Shown: positions 40,613-52,788 of the stretch, in pieces
How positions within the stretch are numbered: the stretch's first letter is position 1
Layout of the letters: each line of letters starts with the position of its first letter
Source of the DNA: Streptococcus anginosus
GTDB lineage: Bacteria; Bacillota; Bacilli; Lactobacillales; Streptococcaceae
Assembly (NCBI RefSeq): GCF_900636475.1
Contig: NZ_LR134283.1
Span: 248,001-312,000, forward strand
Direction of reading: 5' to 3'
Length of the DNA: 64,000 nt
The notes under the pieces: generated by a model
The model's database searches: none
What the model saw: only the letters and a program-made list of their open reading frames with translations
What the model was told of the DNA's origin: nothing
Made by a program: the position numbers and the translations under genes

Positions 40613-40672
40613 TTAAGAGGGTGAGGAAAAGTTGAATTCAACGAAATGAAGCTTTTTCCCCGCTCTCTTTTG
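40613..40672 (+). terminator. Terminator after the hydroxyacid dehydrogenase gene
   Basis: Imperfect long stem pairing GAGG..GAGGAAAAG with CTTTTTCC..CTCTC, followed by T-rich sequence. Confidence 0.6.
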
Positions 40673-40698
40673 TTTCCCTTCTCTTTTTATGGTACAAT
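40670..40698 (+). promoter_or_regulatory. Promoter of the aroA-aroK-pheA operon
   Basis: -35 TTGTTT (40670-40675), 17-bp spacer, extended -10 TGG-TACAAT ending 40698. Confidence 0.65.
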
Positions 40699-40704
40699 AT
40701 GTAA

Positions 40705-42477
<1,773 letters not shown>

Positions 42478-42481
<4 letters not shown>

Positions 42482-43311
42482 AAATTGGATTTTTAGGTCC
42501 GAAAGGGTCTTTTTCTCATCATGTGGCACAAGAAGCTTTTCCAGCAGATACGTTAGTGGCTTTTGAAAATATCACGGAAGTTGTAAAAGCCTACGAGACA
42601 GGAGAAGTGGATTATTCTGTAGTGCCAGTTGAAAATTCAATTGAAGGAAGCGTTCATGAAACATTGGACTACCTTTTTCATCAGGCAGCCATTCATGCTG
42701 TGGCAGAAATCGTCCAGCCAATCAAGCAACAATTATTGGCAACGGCAGCTGATAAGCCAATAGAAAAAATCTTTTCTCATCCGCAGGCAATTGCGCAGGG
42801 GAAAAAATATGTTCGCCAGCATTATCTACAAGCTAAAATCGAAATAACAGCTAGCACAGCTTATGCGGCTCGTTTTGTGGCTCAGCATCCAGAAGAAAAT
42901 TATGCAGCTATTGCGCCAAGGAGTGCAGCTAGTGAATACGGTCTGCAGATTATTGCAGAGAATATTCAAGAAATGGCTGAGAATTTCACCCGTTTTTGGT
43001 TGCTGGGACAGTCGATTCCGACTTTGCCATTATATCCTAAGGAAAAGAAACTCACGCTTGCTTTGACTTTGCCAGACAATTTACCCGGTGCTTTATATAA
43101 AGCTCTTGCAACTTTTGCTTGGCGGGGAATTGATTTGACAAAAATTGAAAGCCGCCCGTTGAAGACCGCTTTGGGAGAATATTTTTTCATTGTGGACATC
43201 AATAATGAAAAAGAGGATTTAGTGTCATTTGCGATGAGAGAGCTAGAAGCAATTGGCATTACTTATAAAATTTTAGGAAATTACACCGTTTATACTATTT
43301 CAGAACAGTAG
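42478..43311 (+). CDS. pheA: Prephenate dehydratase with ACT domain
   Basis: 277 residues. Phenylalanine branch, forming phenylpyruvate. FLGPKGSFSHHVAQEAF, VPVENSIEGSVHETLDYL, ENFTRFWLLG with the catalytic TRF motif, and a C-terminal ACT domain with ESRPLKTALGEYFFIVD. No chorismate mutase domain is present, as usual in Gram-positives. Start overlaps the aroK stop. Confidence 0.96.
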
Positions 43312-43323
43312 ATTGGAGCAATC

Positions 43324-44661
43324 ATGGATAAAAAATCAGATAATCTCAGCCACCATGAGCAGTTGAGACTGGACTATCTTTACAAAAATATCCATTATTT
43401 AAATGAACGCGAGAAAAAAGAATATCAATATCTTCTTAGCAAGCAAGAAGGAGACCAAAGGGTAGAGTCAGCTCGTGAAGCAAGAGCTACCTTTTCTGAC
43501 CAACAAGTGCCTGAGAATTTTGGTTACACCGAGCAGGGACTCCCTCAATATCCAGAGAGAAGTCGCCGTAATAAACGATTTAAATCAGAGCGTATACCAA
43601 CTAATGCGGCTGAAAGTGTTGTAGAAAATACACCCAAGCCTAAAAAGGAAAAGCGGCATAGAAAAATACGTGTGAAGCGGATTCTAGCTTGGCTTGCTTT
43701 AATTTTGGTTCTCATTGTAGGGGGCATGTTGTTCATGTTTATAAAAGGCTTGAACACTTCAAAAAACAACCCAAATGCCAAAGCTGCCCAAACAGAAGTC
43801 TTTAATGGGAAAGATACCAAAGACGGTGTGAATATACTTATTTTGGGTACAGATGGACGAATTGGTCAATCTTCTTCTGAAACGCGGACCGATTCAATCA
43901 TGGTCTTAAATGTTGGTGGAAAAAATAAAAAAATGAAACTCGTCAGTTTCATGAGAGATACGCTCGTTCACATTGATGGAGTGAGTCAAGGATCAGGTTA
44001 TGATCAAAAGCTAAATGTAGCATATGCCATTGGGGAGCAGAATAACAATCAAGGCGCTGAATTAGTACGTCAAGTGCTGAAAGACAATTTTGATATTGAC
44101 ATTAAATATTATGCTTTGGTTGATTTTTCGACCTTTGCGACAGCTATTGATACCCTTTTTCCAAATGGTGTTGAAATGAATGCGAATTTCGCTACCATCA
44201 ATGGCGAAAAAGTGAGTGAAGTACAGGTGCCGGATGACCTCAATATGAAAGACGGAGTTGTTCCAGAGCAGACGATTAAGGTTGGCAAACAACGAATGGA
44301 CGGTCGCACGCTTTTGAATTACGCGCGTTTCCGTAAAGATGACGAGGGAGATTTCGGCCGAACACGTCGCCAGCAAGAGGTGATGAGCGCGATTATTCAG
44401 CAAGTCAAAGACCCAACGAAGCTCTTTACAGGCTCTGAAGCGCTTGGCAAAGTATTTGCTTTAACCTCGACCAACATTCCATATAGCTTTTTACTAACGC
44501 ACGGCTTGTCTTCTCTCACCAACGCTCGTAATGGTGTTGAAAAGGTGACCATTCCTGAGAATGGAGATTGGATAGATGCCTATGATATGTATGGCGGTCA
44601 AGGCTTACTAGTTGATTTTGAAGCCTATAAAGAAAAATTGGCACAACTTGGACTCAGATAA
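43324..44661 (+). CDS. LytR-CpsA-Psr (LCP) family cell-wall polymer ligase
   Basis: 445 residues: a long basic cytoplasmic N-terminus (about 1-118), one membrane helix (LAWLALILVLIVGGMLFMFI) and an extracellular LCP domain with NILILGTDGRIG, ETRTDSIMVLNVG, KLVSFMRDTLVHI, KLNVAYAIG and FRKDDEGDFGRTRRQQEV. LCP enzymes attach anionic or capsular polymers to peptidoglycan. It is the last gene of the aroA operon in many streptococci, 12 bp after pheA here, and ends at a terminator. Confidence 0.92.
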   Translation: MDKKSDNLSHHEQLRLDYLYKNIHYLNEREKKEYQYLLSKQEGDQRVESAREARATFSDQQVPENFGYTEQGLPQYPERSRRNKRFKSERIPTNAAESVVENTPKPKKEKRHRKIRVKRILAWLALILVLIVGGMLFMFIKGLNTSKNNPNAKAAQTEVFNGKDTKDGVNILILGTDGRIGQSSSETRTDSIMVLNVGGKNKKMKLVSFMRDTLVHIDGVSQGSGYDQKLNVAYAIGEQNNNQGAELVRQVLKDNFDIDIKYYALVDFSTFATAIDTLFPNGVEMNANFATINGEKVSEVQVPDDLNMKDGVVPEQTIKVGKQRMDGRTLLNYARFRKDDEGDFGRTRRQQEVMSAIIQQVKDPTKLFTGSEALGKVFALTSTNIPYSFLLTHGLSSLTNARNGVEKVTIPENGDWIDAYDMYGGQGLLVDFEAYKEKLAQLGLR

Positions 44662-44671
44662 ATGATAGAAT

Positions 44672-44703
44672 AGAAAGTGATGATTCTGTCGCTTTCTTTT
44701 TTT
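44672..44703 (+). terminator. Terminator after the LCP gene
   Basis: AGAAAGTGA / TCGCTTTCT stem with one wobble, 8-nt loop, T run. Confidence 0.75.
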
Positions 44704-44724
44704 GGGAAATGGCAGAGCTGATAG

Positions 44725-46368
<1,644 letters not shown>

Positions 46369-46387
46369 GAGAAGGGAGGGGTATTAT

Positions 46388-46669
46388 ATGAGGTGGACAT
46401 TAAAAATAATTTTGTTTCCAATAATATTACTTCTATCAATACTAATTTCTTTTCTAAAATTCATAATCAGTGTCAGTGGAATGATTTTAGGAATATTATC
46501 ATTCTTAGTGGTATTAGGTTCGATTGCAGCACTTGTACAAAAAGACACAACTACTTTTATTCAAGCACTGATAATAGCATTTTTGATAAGTCCCTATGGA
46601 TTACCTAAAATTGCATTATGGGTTATAGCATATATTGAATTTGCAAGGGATAAATTGAAAGAAATATAA
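46388..46669 (+). CDS. Small ICE-associated membrane protein
   Basis: 93 residues with two or three membrane helices (LKIILFPIILLLSILISFLK, then GMILGILSFLVVLGSIAAL) and a short C-terminal SPYGLPKIALWVIAYIEF. Small hydrophobic proteins of this kind open the conjugation module in many Gram-positive ICEs; function is unknown. A frameshifted homolog lies at 6475-6754. GGGAGGGG precedes the ATG. Confidence 0.75.
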   Translation: MRWTLKIILFPIILLLSILISFLKFIISVSGMILGILSFLVVLGSIAALVQKDTTTFIQALIIAFLISPYGLPKIALWVIAYIEFARDKLKEI

Positions 46670-46745
46670 AGAAACTAATGAGGCGATAGAGAAAATACTA
46701 TCGTCTTTTTGCATGTCAAAAATTGAAAAGAAAGGAGGGGATGAT

Positions 46746-47783
46746 GTGAGTATGTATTTATTTGACGAGCAGCCTATTATTGCAAATAAAGCATTGGCAA
46801 GAGCATTAGGGTTAAATGAAGCCTTAGTATTGCAACAAATAAATTATTGGATTGAGATAAATAAGAAGTCTGGTAAAAACTATCATGACGAGAAATATTG
46901 GACATACAATTCTATAAGGGCATGGCAAGAAAAAGACTTCGACTATATGAGTGTTGATACAGTAAAACGAACTTTTGCCAAACTTGAAAAGGCAGGCTAC
47001 CTTTTGGTTGGAAACTATAATAAGGATCCAAGAGATAAAACAAAATGGTATACGATAAATGATGAAAAATTAGAAGAATTATATCTTGAACTGAATAAGA
47101 AAAAGTTGGAACATGAAAGAAGTATTTTAGAGACAGAAAGCCGAAATACTATGCATAATGCATTAGGGCAAAATGCACCAATGGAAGAGTGCAAAATACA
47201 CCAATGCAATGACGCATATTGCACCGATGCATTTGATGAAAATATACCAGTGCATTATGGCAGCTTGCATGAACCATTACCAGAGATTACTACAAAGAAT
47301 TCATCAAATAATACTTCAGATATTTCTTCAGGGAATTCCTCCCACCTATCCATCCATGAAGATAAAGGCTTATATACGATGGGCGGATTGGAGGGAGGTA
47401 ATAAAAAAATAAAATCATATCAATCCTGTTTAGAAGAACTTAGAGAAAGTACAGGATATAATGAACATATGGAATTGGGAAATAAGATTATTGCCCGAAC
47501 ATATGATGAAATTATTAGAGTTTTAGCTGATGTAATGATATTAAATGCAGATGATACGGTTACTATCAATCAAACAAAGTTACCTGCATATGTAGTTCAA
47601 GAGAGGTTTAGGAGTTTAGATTCATCACATATGGAGTATCTTGTAAATGCGTTATCAGGGAATGAAGCCAAAATAAGAAATGTTAGAGCATTTATTTTAA
47701 CAGCAGCATATAATGCACCAAGTAATATGGATGCCTATTATACTGCACTTGTTAGTTATGATATGAGGGAAGGAGGAATTTGA
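46746..47783 (+). CDS. ICE replication initiator-like protein (replisome organiser N-terminus, DUF6017 C-terminus)
   Basis: About 345 residues. N-terminal winged-helix-like region (YLFDEQPIIANKALARALGL, then LVLQQINYWIE) is the replication-initiator/phage replisome-organiser type; the middle is Asn/Ser-rich; the C-terminal (ELGNKIIARTYDEIIRVLAD to NVRAFILTAAYNAP) matches the DUF6017 pattern. Start is GTG 46746 or ATG 46752 after GGAGGGG. It probably starts replication of the excised ICE. Overlaps pcfB by one base. Confidence 0.8.
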   Translation: MSMYLFDEQPIIANKALARALGLNEALVLQQINYWIEINKKSGKNYHDEKYWTYNSIRAWQEKDFDYMSVDTVKRTFAKLEKAGYLLVGNYNKDPRDKTKWYTINDEKLEELYLELNKKKLEHERSILETESRNTMHNALGQNAPMEECKIHQCNDAYCTDAFDENIPVHYGSLHEPLPEITTKNSSNNTSDISSGNSSHLSIHEDKGLYTMGGLEGGNKKIKSYQSCLEELRESTGYNEHMELGNKIIARTYDEIIRVLADVMILNADDTVTINQTKLPAYVVQERFRSLDSSHMEYLVNALSGNEAKIRNVRAFILTAAYNAPSNMDAYYTALVSYDMREGGI

Positions 47784-48268
47784 TGATAAATGAGGAAATT
47801 GCAAATAGAGTAGTAAATATCGAAATAAATGTTTTAAAAGTAACATATCAGGAGATATTAAATAATATCAATAAATTACATCAACGATCAAAACAATATG
47901 GAGGCTTAGGAAAATTAGTTAAGGCTGAAGGTAGTGAAGTAAAGCTCAAAGATATGGTAAAGAAAGGTCAGCTTGAAGAAATTCCTGTTGAAGAAGCAGA
48001 GCTTAAAGAACTGAAAAAAGAACTGAACCGATACGGCGTTAAGTTTTCAGTCATGAAAGATAAGGAAAGTGGGAAATACTCAGTATTCTTTCAAGCTAAA
48101 GATATGAAGGTTATGGATAAAGCATTTAAGCACGCCCTTTCAGAATCAGAAAAGAAAACGGAAAGAAAGGAGTCCATTCATAAGAATATTGAAAAATTCA
48201 AAGAGATGGCAAAGAACTCTGTTTCTAAGGATAAAGTCAAGAATAAACAAAAGGAGCAGAGCCTATGA
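47783..48268 (+). CDS. PcfB family (DUF3801) conjugation protein
   Basis: 161 residues, helical, charged. EEIANRVVNIEINVLKVTYQ at the start and GVKFSVMKDKESGKYSVFFQ in the middle are typical of PcfB/DUF3801 proteins, which lie just before the coupling protein gene in Gram-positive conjugation operons. ATG 47783 follows AGGAGG. Its stop overlaps the virD4 start (ATGA). Confidence 0.8.
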   Translation: MINEEIANRVVNIEINVLKVTYQEILNNINKLHQRSKQYGGLGKLVKAEGSEVKLKDMVKKGQLEEIPVEEAELKELKKELNRYGVKFSVMKDKESGKYSVFFQAKDMKVMDKAFKHALSESEKKTERKESIHKNIEKFKEMAKNSVSKDKVKNKQKEQSL

Positions 48269-48594
48269 TAGACAAGATATTAAAGGACATCAAAGGCTTA
48301 TTTAAGGTGCAGGATAAGGCGAAGTTTGTAAAACAAAATATTCCCTATCTTGCATTTTTCTATGCAGGTAATATCTTTTCACATCATGTAAGAAGCTATG
48401 TTGGAGGAGATGTGATAGATAAAATATTTCAAGGTATATTAGAGCTTAATACCATGAGCTTTTTCCCAAGTATTCATCTGGCGGATATTTTAATGGGCAT
48501 AGGAGTGGCTGCTTTAATCAAATTCATTGTCTATACTAAAGGCAAAAATGCTAAAAAGTTTAGACAGGGAAAAGAGTATGGATCAGCAAGATGG
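48265..48594 (+). pseudogene. virD4: virD4 coupling protein gene, piece 1 of 3 (N-terminal membrane part)
   Basis: 110 codons of the type IV coupling protein: two membrane helices (IPYLAFFYAGNIF and HLADILMGIGVAALIKFIVY) and KEYGSARW. After TGG 48592-48594 the frame enters mobile element 1 and stops within three codons at 48601-48603. The sequence resumes in frame at 55513. Broken as it stands, restorable if the elements leave. Confidence 0.9.
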
Positions 48595-48654
48595 GTTGCA
48601 TAATATTAACTGAACAGGAGTGGTATATAGACACGAGAAAAGGAGGATAATGCT

Positions 48655-50493
48655 ATGATAGAATATCACAATAAAATCACAGCACTATACTCCCGCCTTT
48701 CAGTTGGCGATGAAGATAGAGACGGTGGCGAGAGTAATAGTATTGTAAATCAAAAAGCCTTTTTAGAAAGGTATGCAAGAGAAAAAAAGCTGATAAACAT
48801 TCGCCACTATATCGACGATGACGAAAGCGGTAGGTTCTTTGACCGTTCAGCCTATACACAGATGATAAGCGATGTAGAGCAAGGCAAAATCGGAATTGTC
48901 ATCATGAAAGATATGACAAGATGGGGAAGAGATTATCTCCAAGTAGGAAATGCGATGGAGATATTTAGAAGAAACAATGTACGCTTTATCGCTATCAATA
49001 ACGGAATAGACAGCATTGACCAAAACACATTGGAATTTGCTCCCTTTATCAACATCATGTCAGAGTGGTATGCAAGAGACATCAGCAAGAAAGTAAAGAC
49101 AGGAATTAAGACCAAAGGAGCAGATGGAAAGCCTGTCGCAACAGAAGCCCCATACGGCTATATAAAAGACCCTGAGAACAAAGATTATTGGATAGCCGAT
49201 AAAGAAGCTGCCGAAGTTGTAAAACTCATTTTTAGGTTATTTATGGAGGGGAAAAATAGAAATCAGATAGCCGTTTATCTGAAAGAAAAAGAAATACTAA
49301 CCCCAACCTTTTATATGAAACAGCAAGACAGAGGAACAGCCAAAAGCAAACCCCTCAACGAAGAAAACAGATATAACTGGAACAAAGCAACCATAACACG
49401 CATACTGAAAAGACAAGAGTATTGTGGCGATGTAGTCAATTTTAAGACCGAAAAGCATTACAGGGATAAGAGAAACCATTATGTAGATAAAAGCAAATGG
49501 CAAATAACAGAAAATGTCCATGAGCCGATAATAGATAGAACTACCTTTGAAAATGTAGAGCGTATGTTAAAAAATGCACCTGTAAAAAGACCAAACGGAG
49601 ACGGAGAAATTCACGCACTATCAGGCTTGATGTACTGTAAAGATTGCGGAACAAAAATGCACATTCGCACCATACACAAAAACAAAAAAGTACAGCATGT
49701 AACCTATTGCAGTGAATATGCCAAAGGAAAAGCAAAGCACCCAAAATGTAACTCGCCACATCGTATTGATGTAGATGAAGTTATGGAAAATATTGCAGAA
49801 GTCTTACGAAAGATAGCACAATATTCCTTAGAAAATAAAGCAGAGTTTGAAAAACTTGTAAAAGAGAGTTTGTATAAAGAGCAGACGGAGGAAGTCAAGA
49901 AAAATCAAAAGCGTATGCCCCAAATCACAGACCGAATGGAACAGATAGAAAGAGTGATGAATAAGCTCTATGAAGATAATGCACTTGGAAATATGGATAC
50001 AGAACGCTATGAGCAGTTATCAAGAAAGTATGCAGAAGAATACTATACCTTAAAAGCAGAAAAAGAAGAAATCAAAGAACGCTTATCCGAATGTGAAAAT
50101 GCAAACCAAAGGGCAAAGAAATTTATCAGACTGGCAGAAAGCTATTCAAACTTTGAAGAACTTACCCCAACTATTATCAATGAGTTTATCAGTAAAATTG
50201 TTGTGCATGAAAGAGATGTAAAAAGAGCAAAATATGTTGTTCAGCGAATAGAGGTTTATTTTAACTATATCGGAAAATTTAAAAATGAACTTACAAAACA
50301 GATAGAGCCGACAGAACAGGAAATGCTACAGATGAGGGAAGAAATAGAAGAAGCAAAGAAAGAAAAAGCCAGAGCATATCGTAGGGCATATTACAAAGAA
50401 TACAGAGCCAAAAACCTTGAAAAGTGTCGAGAGTACGAGAAATTAAAAGCAAGAGAATACCGAGCAAAAAAGAAACTACAAAGAGCAACCTAA
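48655..50493 (+). CDS. Large serine recombinase of element 1 (TnpX-like)
   Basis: 612 residues. Resolvase domain (about 8-160) with the catalytic serine in ALYSRLSVGDED (Ser16) and the arginine motif KDMTRWGRDY, recombinase domain, a zinc ribbon (MYCKDCGTKM and later cysteines), coiled coil, and a very basic C-terminal tail (KARAYRRAYYKEYRAK). It should excise and insert the element at short GG-containing cores. AAAGGAGG sits before ATG 48655. Confidence 0.92.
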   Translation: MIEYHNKITALYSRLSVGDEDRDGGESNSIVNQKAFLERYAREKKLINIRHYIDDDESGRFFDRSAYTQMISDVEQGKIGIVIMKDMTRWGRDYLQVGNAMEIFRRNNVRFIAINNGIDSIDQNTLEFAPFINIMSEWYARDISKKVKTGIKTKGADGKPVATEAPYGYIKDPENKDYWIADKEAAEVVKLIFRLFMEGKNRNQIAVYLKEKEILTPTFYMKQQDRGTAKSKPLNEENRYNWNKATITRILKRQEYCGDVVNFKTEKHYRDKRNHYVDKSKWQITENVHEPIIDRTTFENVERMLKNAPVKRPNGDGEIHALSGLMYCKDCGTKMHIRTIHKNKKVQHVTYCSEYAKGKAKHPKCNSPHRIDVDEVMENIAEVLRKIAQYSLENKAEFEKLVKESLYKEQTEEVKKNQKRMPQITDRMEQIERVMNKLYEDNALGNMDTERYEQLSRKYAEEYYTLKAEKEEIKERLSECENANQRAKKFIRLAESYSNFEELTPTIINEFISKIVVHERDVKRAKYVVQRIEVYFNYIGKFKNELTKQIEPTEQEMLQMREEIEEAKKEKARAYRRAYYKEYRAKNLEKCREYEKLKAREYRAKKKLQRAT

Positions 50494-50516
50494 AACTAAA
50501 TATCAACCAATAACAA

Positions 50517-50549
50517 AAGATGTTTCCTAATCACAGGAAATCTTTTTTT
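50517..50549 (+). terminator. Terminator after recombinase 1
   Basis: AGATGTTTCCT / AGGAAATCT imperfect stem with T7 tail. Confidence 0.65.
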
Positions 50550-50573
50550 GTGCAAGTCGAAAGGAGGAACTAA

Positions 50574-50765
50574 ATGGCAGAAAATGAGAAAACAGATATT
50601 AAAGAAATACAGGCAGAACAACAAGCACTCCACCCAAAGCCTGACGGTATTCTAACAAAAAAGATAAATGGAAAGACCTTTGTAACAGAGATATATTTTG
50701 ATAAAAAGAGTAAAGAGACATTTCAAGATAAGCTGTTCAAAGTAATATATTCAAAGGGCAAATAG
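50574..50765 (+). CDS. TnpW-like transposon-encoded small protein
   Basis: 63 residues, charged; the core KINGKTFVTEIYFDKKSKETFQDKL (read as two halves) matches the transposon-encoded TnpW family linked to Tn4451-type elements. Role unknown, possibly helping the recombinase. Ribosome site AAAGGAGG. The equivalent gene of element 2 lies at the far right end (63055) rather than next to the recombinase. Confidence 0.7.
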   Translation: MAENEKTDIKEIQAEQQALHPKPDGILTKKINGKTFVTEIYFDKKSKETFQDKLFKVIYSKGK

Positions 50766-50861
50766 TAGTGAGTAGGGAAATCTGGCAGTAGAAAAAATGC
50801 CTAAAAAATGCTATAATATCAATAACTATTAAGAGAGAAATAACGAATTAAGGAGGTAACA

Positions 50862-51290
50862 ATGAACAAAATTACTTGTATTTGTTTAGGTGTTAAAGAT
50901 ATGGAAAAGTCAATCAAGTTTTATAGAGATGGTTTAGGATATAAGACTGATTGCAAAGAAAATAATCCGGCGGTATGTTTTTTTGATACTCCGGGAACAA
51001 AGTTCGAACTATTTCCTTTGGAACAATTAGCAAAAGACATTGATGAAAATAATCCGCCAAAAGGAAATGGATTTTTCGGAATTACATTAGCTTACAATGT
51101 TGAACATAAAGAAGATGTTAATAGTGTAATTGACTTAGTACGCAATATTGGTGGAACCATTGTAAAAGAACCGCAAGATACTTTTTGGGGTGGATATCAC
51201 GCATATTTTTCGGATTTAGATGGATATTATTGGGAAGTTGCATGGGGTCCAAATTTCAAGTTTGATGAAAATGGACTATTGAAATTTTAG
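50862..51290 (+). CDS. VOC family protein, copy 2
   Basis: 142 residues, same fold and length as the protein at 7157-7585, differing at 12 positions by hand count. Both start MNKITCICLGV and end FKF-x-NGLLKF. Glyoxalase/bleomycin-resistance fold, ligand unknown. AGGAGG precedes the ATG; a TATAAT -10 lies at 50812-50817. It is cargo of element 1. Confidence 0.85.
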   Translation: MNKITCICLGVKDMEKSIKFYRDGLGYKTDCKENNPAVCFFDTPGTKFELFPLEQLAKDIDENNPPKGNGFFGITLAYNVEHKEDVNSVIDLVRNIGGTIVKEPQDTFWGGYHAYFSDLDGYYWEVAWGPNFKFDENGLLKF

Positions 51291-51310
51291 TAATTAAGGG
51301 AGATAGAAAA

Positions 51311-51630
51311 ATGGCTTCAAGTAAAAATATTTAGATTTCATTTTAGAACAACTATCCGAGTTGGAAGAAATAACATATAGATTAATGATGGGCGAATATA
51401 TTGTTTATTATCGCGGAAAAATTGTTGGTGGAATTTATGATGATAGGTTTTTAGTGAAGCCTGTTAAATCTGCAATAGCATATATGCCAAATGCAAAGTA
51501 TGAGTTACCGTATGATGGAGCAAAGGAAATGCTATTGGTAGATGATGTTGACAACAAAGAATATTTAACAGGGTTATTCAATTCTATGTATAAAGAATTA
51601 CCGGCACTAAAAAGAAAAAATGAACGGTAA
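51311..51630 (+). pseudogene. TfoX-N-like gene with a one-base frameshift near its start
   Basis: ATG GCT TCA AGT AAA begins as in the relative at 7607, but an A-run (AAAAATAT against AAAGAATAT) has lost one base and the frame stops at 51332-51334. In the shifted frame the protein continues as YLDFILEQLSELEEITYRLM to the end at 51630. The part from TTG 51361 gives 89 residues if used. Could also be a sequencing error in the homopolymer. Follows the VOC gene as in the 7-kb island. Confidence 0.7.
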
Positions 51631-51685
51631 ATCAAAGCGGTATAATATTTTTCTGTATAGGCAACAAGTTTAAGGAGGAAAGATT

Positions 51686-52057
51686 ATGGATTATAAAGAA
51701 ATAAAGCTTAATGTTTCAAATAATAAAATTAAAGAATATAAGCAATTTGAGGGCTTAAAATTATATTCTGATATTTTTAAATCTGAAGATGAAAAGGTAT
51801 TGATTAACAAAAGAATATATGTTACAAAAAAACAGAATTATGTTTATTACGAAAGAACAGATGTAAATTGGAATTATTGGTCAAGCGAAAGAAATTATAA
51901 TTCAACATTTAATCCGGAGAATGATAGTAAACACAACATTATATTTGAAGTTTCATCAGAATTAAGCGATTTTATTAAATATTTGGGAGAAGAAATAATT
52001 CGGAAGATTGAATTGAAACAGCACAATGGAGAAATTGTTGAGATATTAGATATTTGA
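51686..52057 (+). CDS. EXLDI-family-like protein
   Basis: 123 residues, soluble, ending IVEILDI, which fits the C-terminal E-x-L-D-I motif after which the family is named. Other features are VYYERTDVNWNYWSSER and a central acidic stretch. Function unknown. AAGGAGG precedes the ATG. Cargo of element 1. Confidence 0.6.
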   Translation: MDYKEIKLNVSNNKIKEYKQFEGLKLYSDIFKSEDEKVLINKRIYVTKKQNYVYYERTDVNWNYWSSERNYNSTFNPENDSKHNIIFEVSSELSDFIKYLGEEIIRKIELKQHNGEIVEILDI

Positions 52058-52159
52058 TTGTGTTATGAAGAATGAAGCATTGACTGAAAATATAATATCT
52101 ACTCAAGCACGTAAAATTTCTATTTTTAGTAATATCAATTAAATAAAAAATAGTATAAA

Positions 52160-52192
52160 AACAGTAAATCAAAAAAGGTTTACTGTTTTTTT
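52160..52192 (+). terminator. Terminator hairpin, copy 1 of a repeated module marker
   Basis: AACAGTAAA / TTTACTGTT stem with loop TCAAAAAAGG and T run. The same hairpin recurs at 55409-55439 and 62995-63026. Confidence 0.85.
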
Positions 52193-52226
52193 ATTTGCTA
52201 AAAATAGAAAGAGAGGAAACGAGAAA

Positions 52227-52547
52227 ATGAAAAACATTGAAGAAAAAATCTTAATGGCAGATGAAGAAATCAAGCAGTTACAAAATAAAAGAAAAAAACT
52301 CATCAGTCAACAGAAACAGGAAGAAAGAAAAAAGAGAGATAAAAGGATATATGAAAAAGGAGCAGTCTTTGAAAGTATATTTATAGAAAGTAAAAATCTA
52401 ACCAAAGATGAATTTTATCAGTTGATTACATCTTTAATTCGTAAGGAAGAAGCAAATCTCAAAATACAAAAAATTATAGAAAGCAGAGAAGAAACAGAAG
52501 TAGAGAATGCAGAAAAAGAAGATGAAGAAACGGAGATAGAGGAATAG
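52227..52547 (+). CDS. DUF3847 small protein, mobilisation accessory (element 1)
   Basis: 106 residues, charged coiled coil at the start (ILMADEEIKQLQNKRKKLIS) and an acidic tail. DUF3847 proteins stand immediately before oriT and the MobA/MobL relaxase in Gram-positive mobilizable elements and may help build the relaxosome. Closely similar to the protein at 60034-60354. Confidence 0.75.
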   Translation: MKNIEEKILMADEEIKQLQNKRKKLISQQKQEERKKRDKRIYEKGAVFESIFIESKNLTKDEFYQLITSLIRKEEANLKIQKIIESREETEVENAEKEDEETEIEE

Positions 52548-52548
52548 T

Positions 52549-52728
52549 CCCTTGCTTACAAGGGCGCACTTATACACCCTAAAGGGTGCGTGCGTTCTCC
52601 GAAGGCTCTTGCAGAGGGCATATCAGCTAACGCTGATACAGGGGAACTACATTCCCCTACGGAAATAAATTTCCTACCCCTTGTGTACTTCCCAAAAGAA
52701 ATCGGATAAAAAGCTATCCGATTTTTTT
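52549..52728. other. Origin of transfer (oriT) and hairpin array of element 1
   Basis: On the minus strand TAAGTGCGCCCT (52572-52561) matches the MOBQ/IncQ nic core; the cut would fall between G and C of GCG-CCC. Just 5' of it on that strand is the inverted repeat CACCCT/AGGGTG (52575-52588) and just 3' CCCTTG/CAAGGG (52549-52564). Further hairpins follow at 52621-52638, 52641-52657 and 52661-52674, and a terminator AATCGGATA/TATCCGATT plus T run at 52700-52728. Confidence 0.75.
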
Positions 52729-52788
52729 AGGAAGTCTTATCTATCGCCACCATAACCATATCGAAAAACGGAAAGGAGGTTTTCTCTT

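Noticed and set aside
46393..46608. 71-residue plus-strand open frame overlapping the ICE membrane protein
   Set aside because: It is another frame of the 46388 gene, which has the better ribosome site and a relative in the 6.5-kb island.
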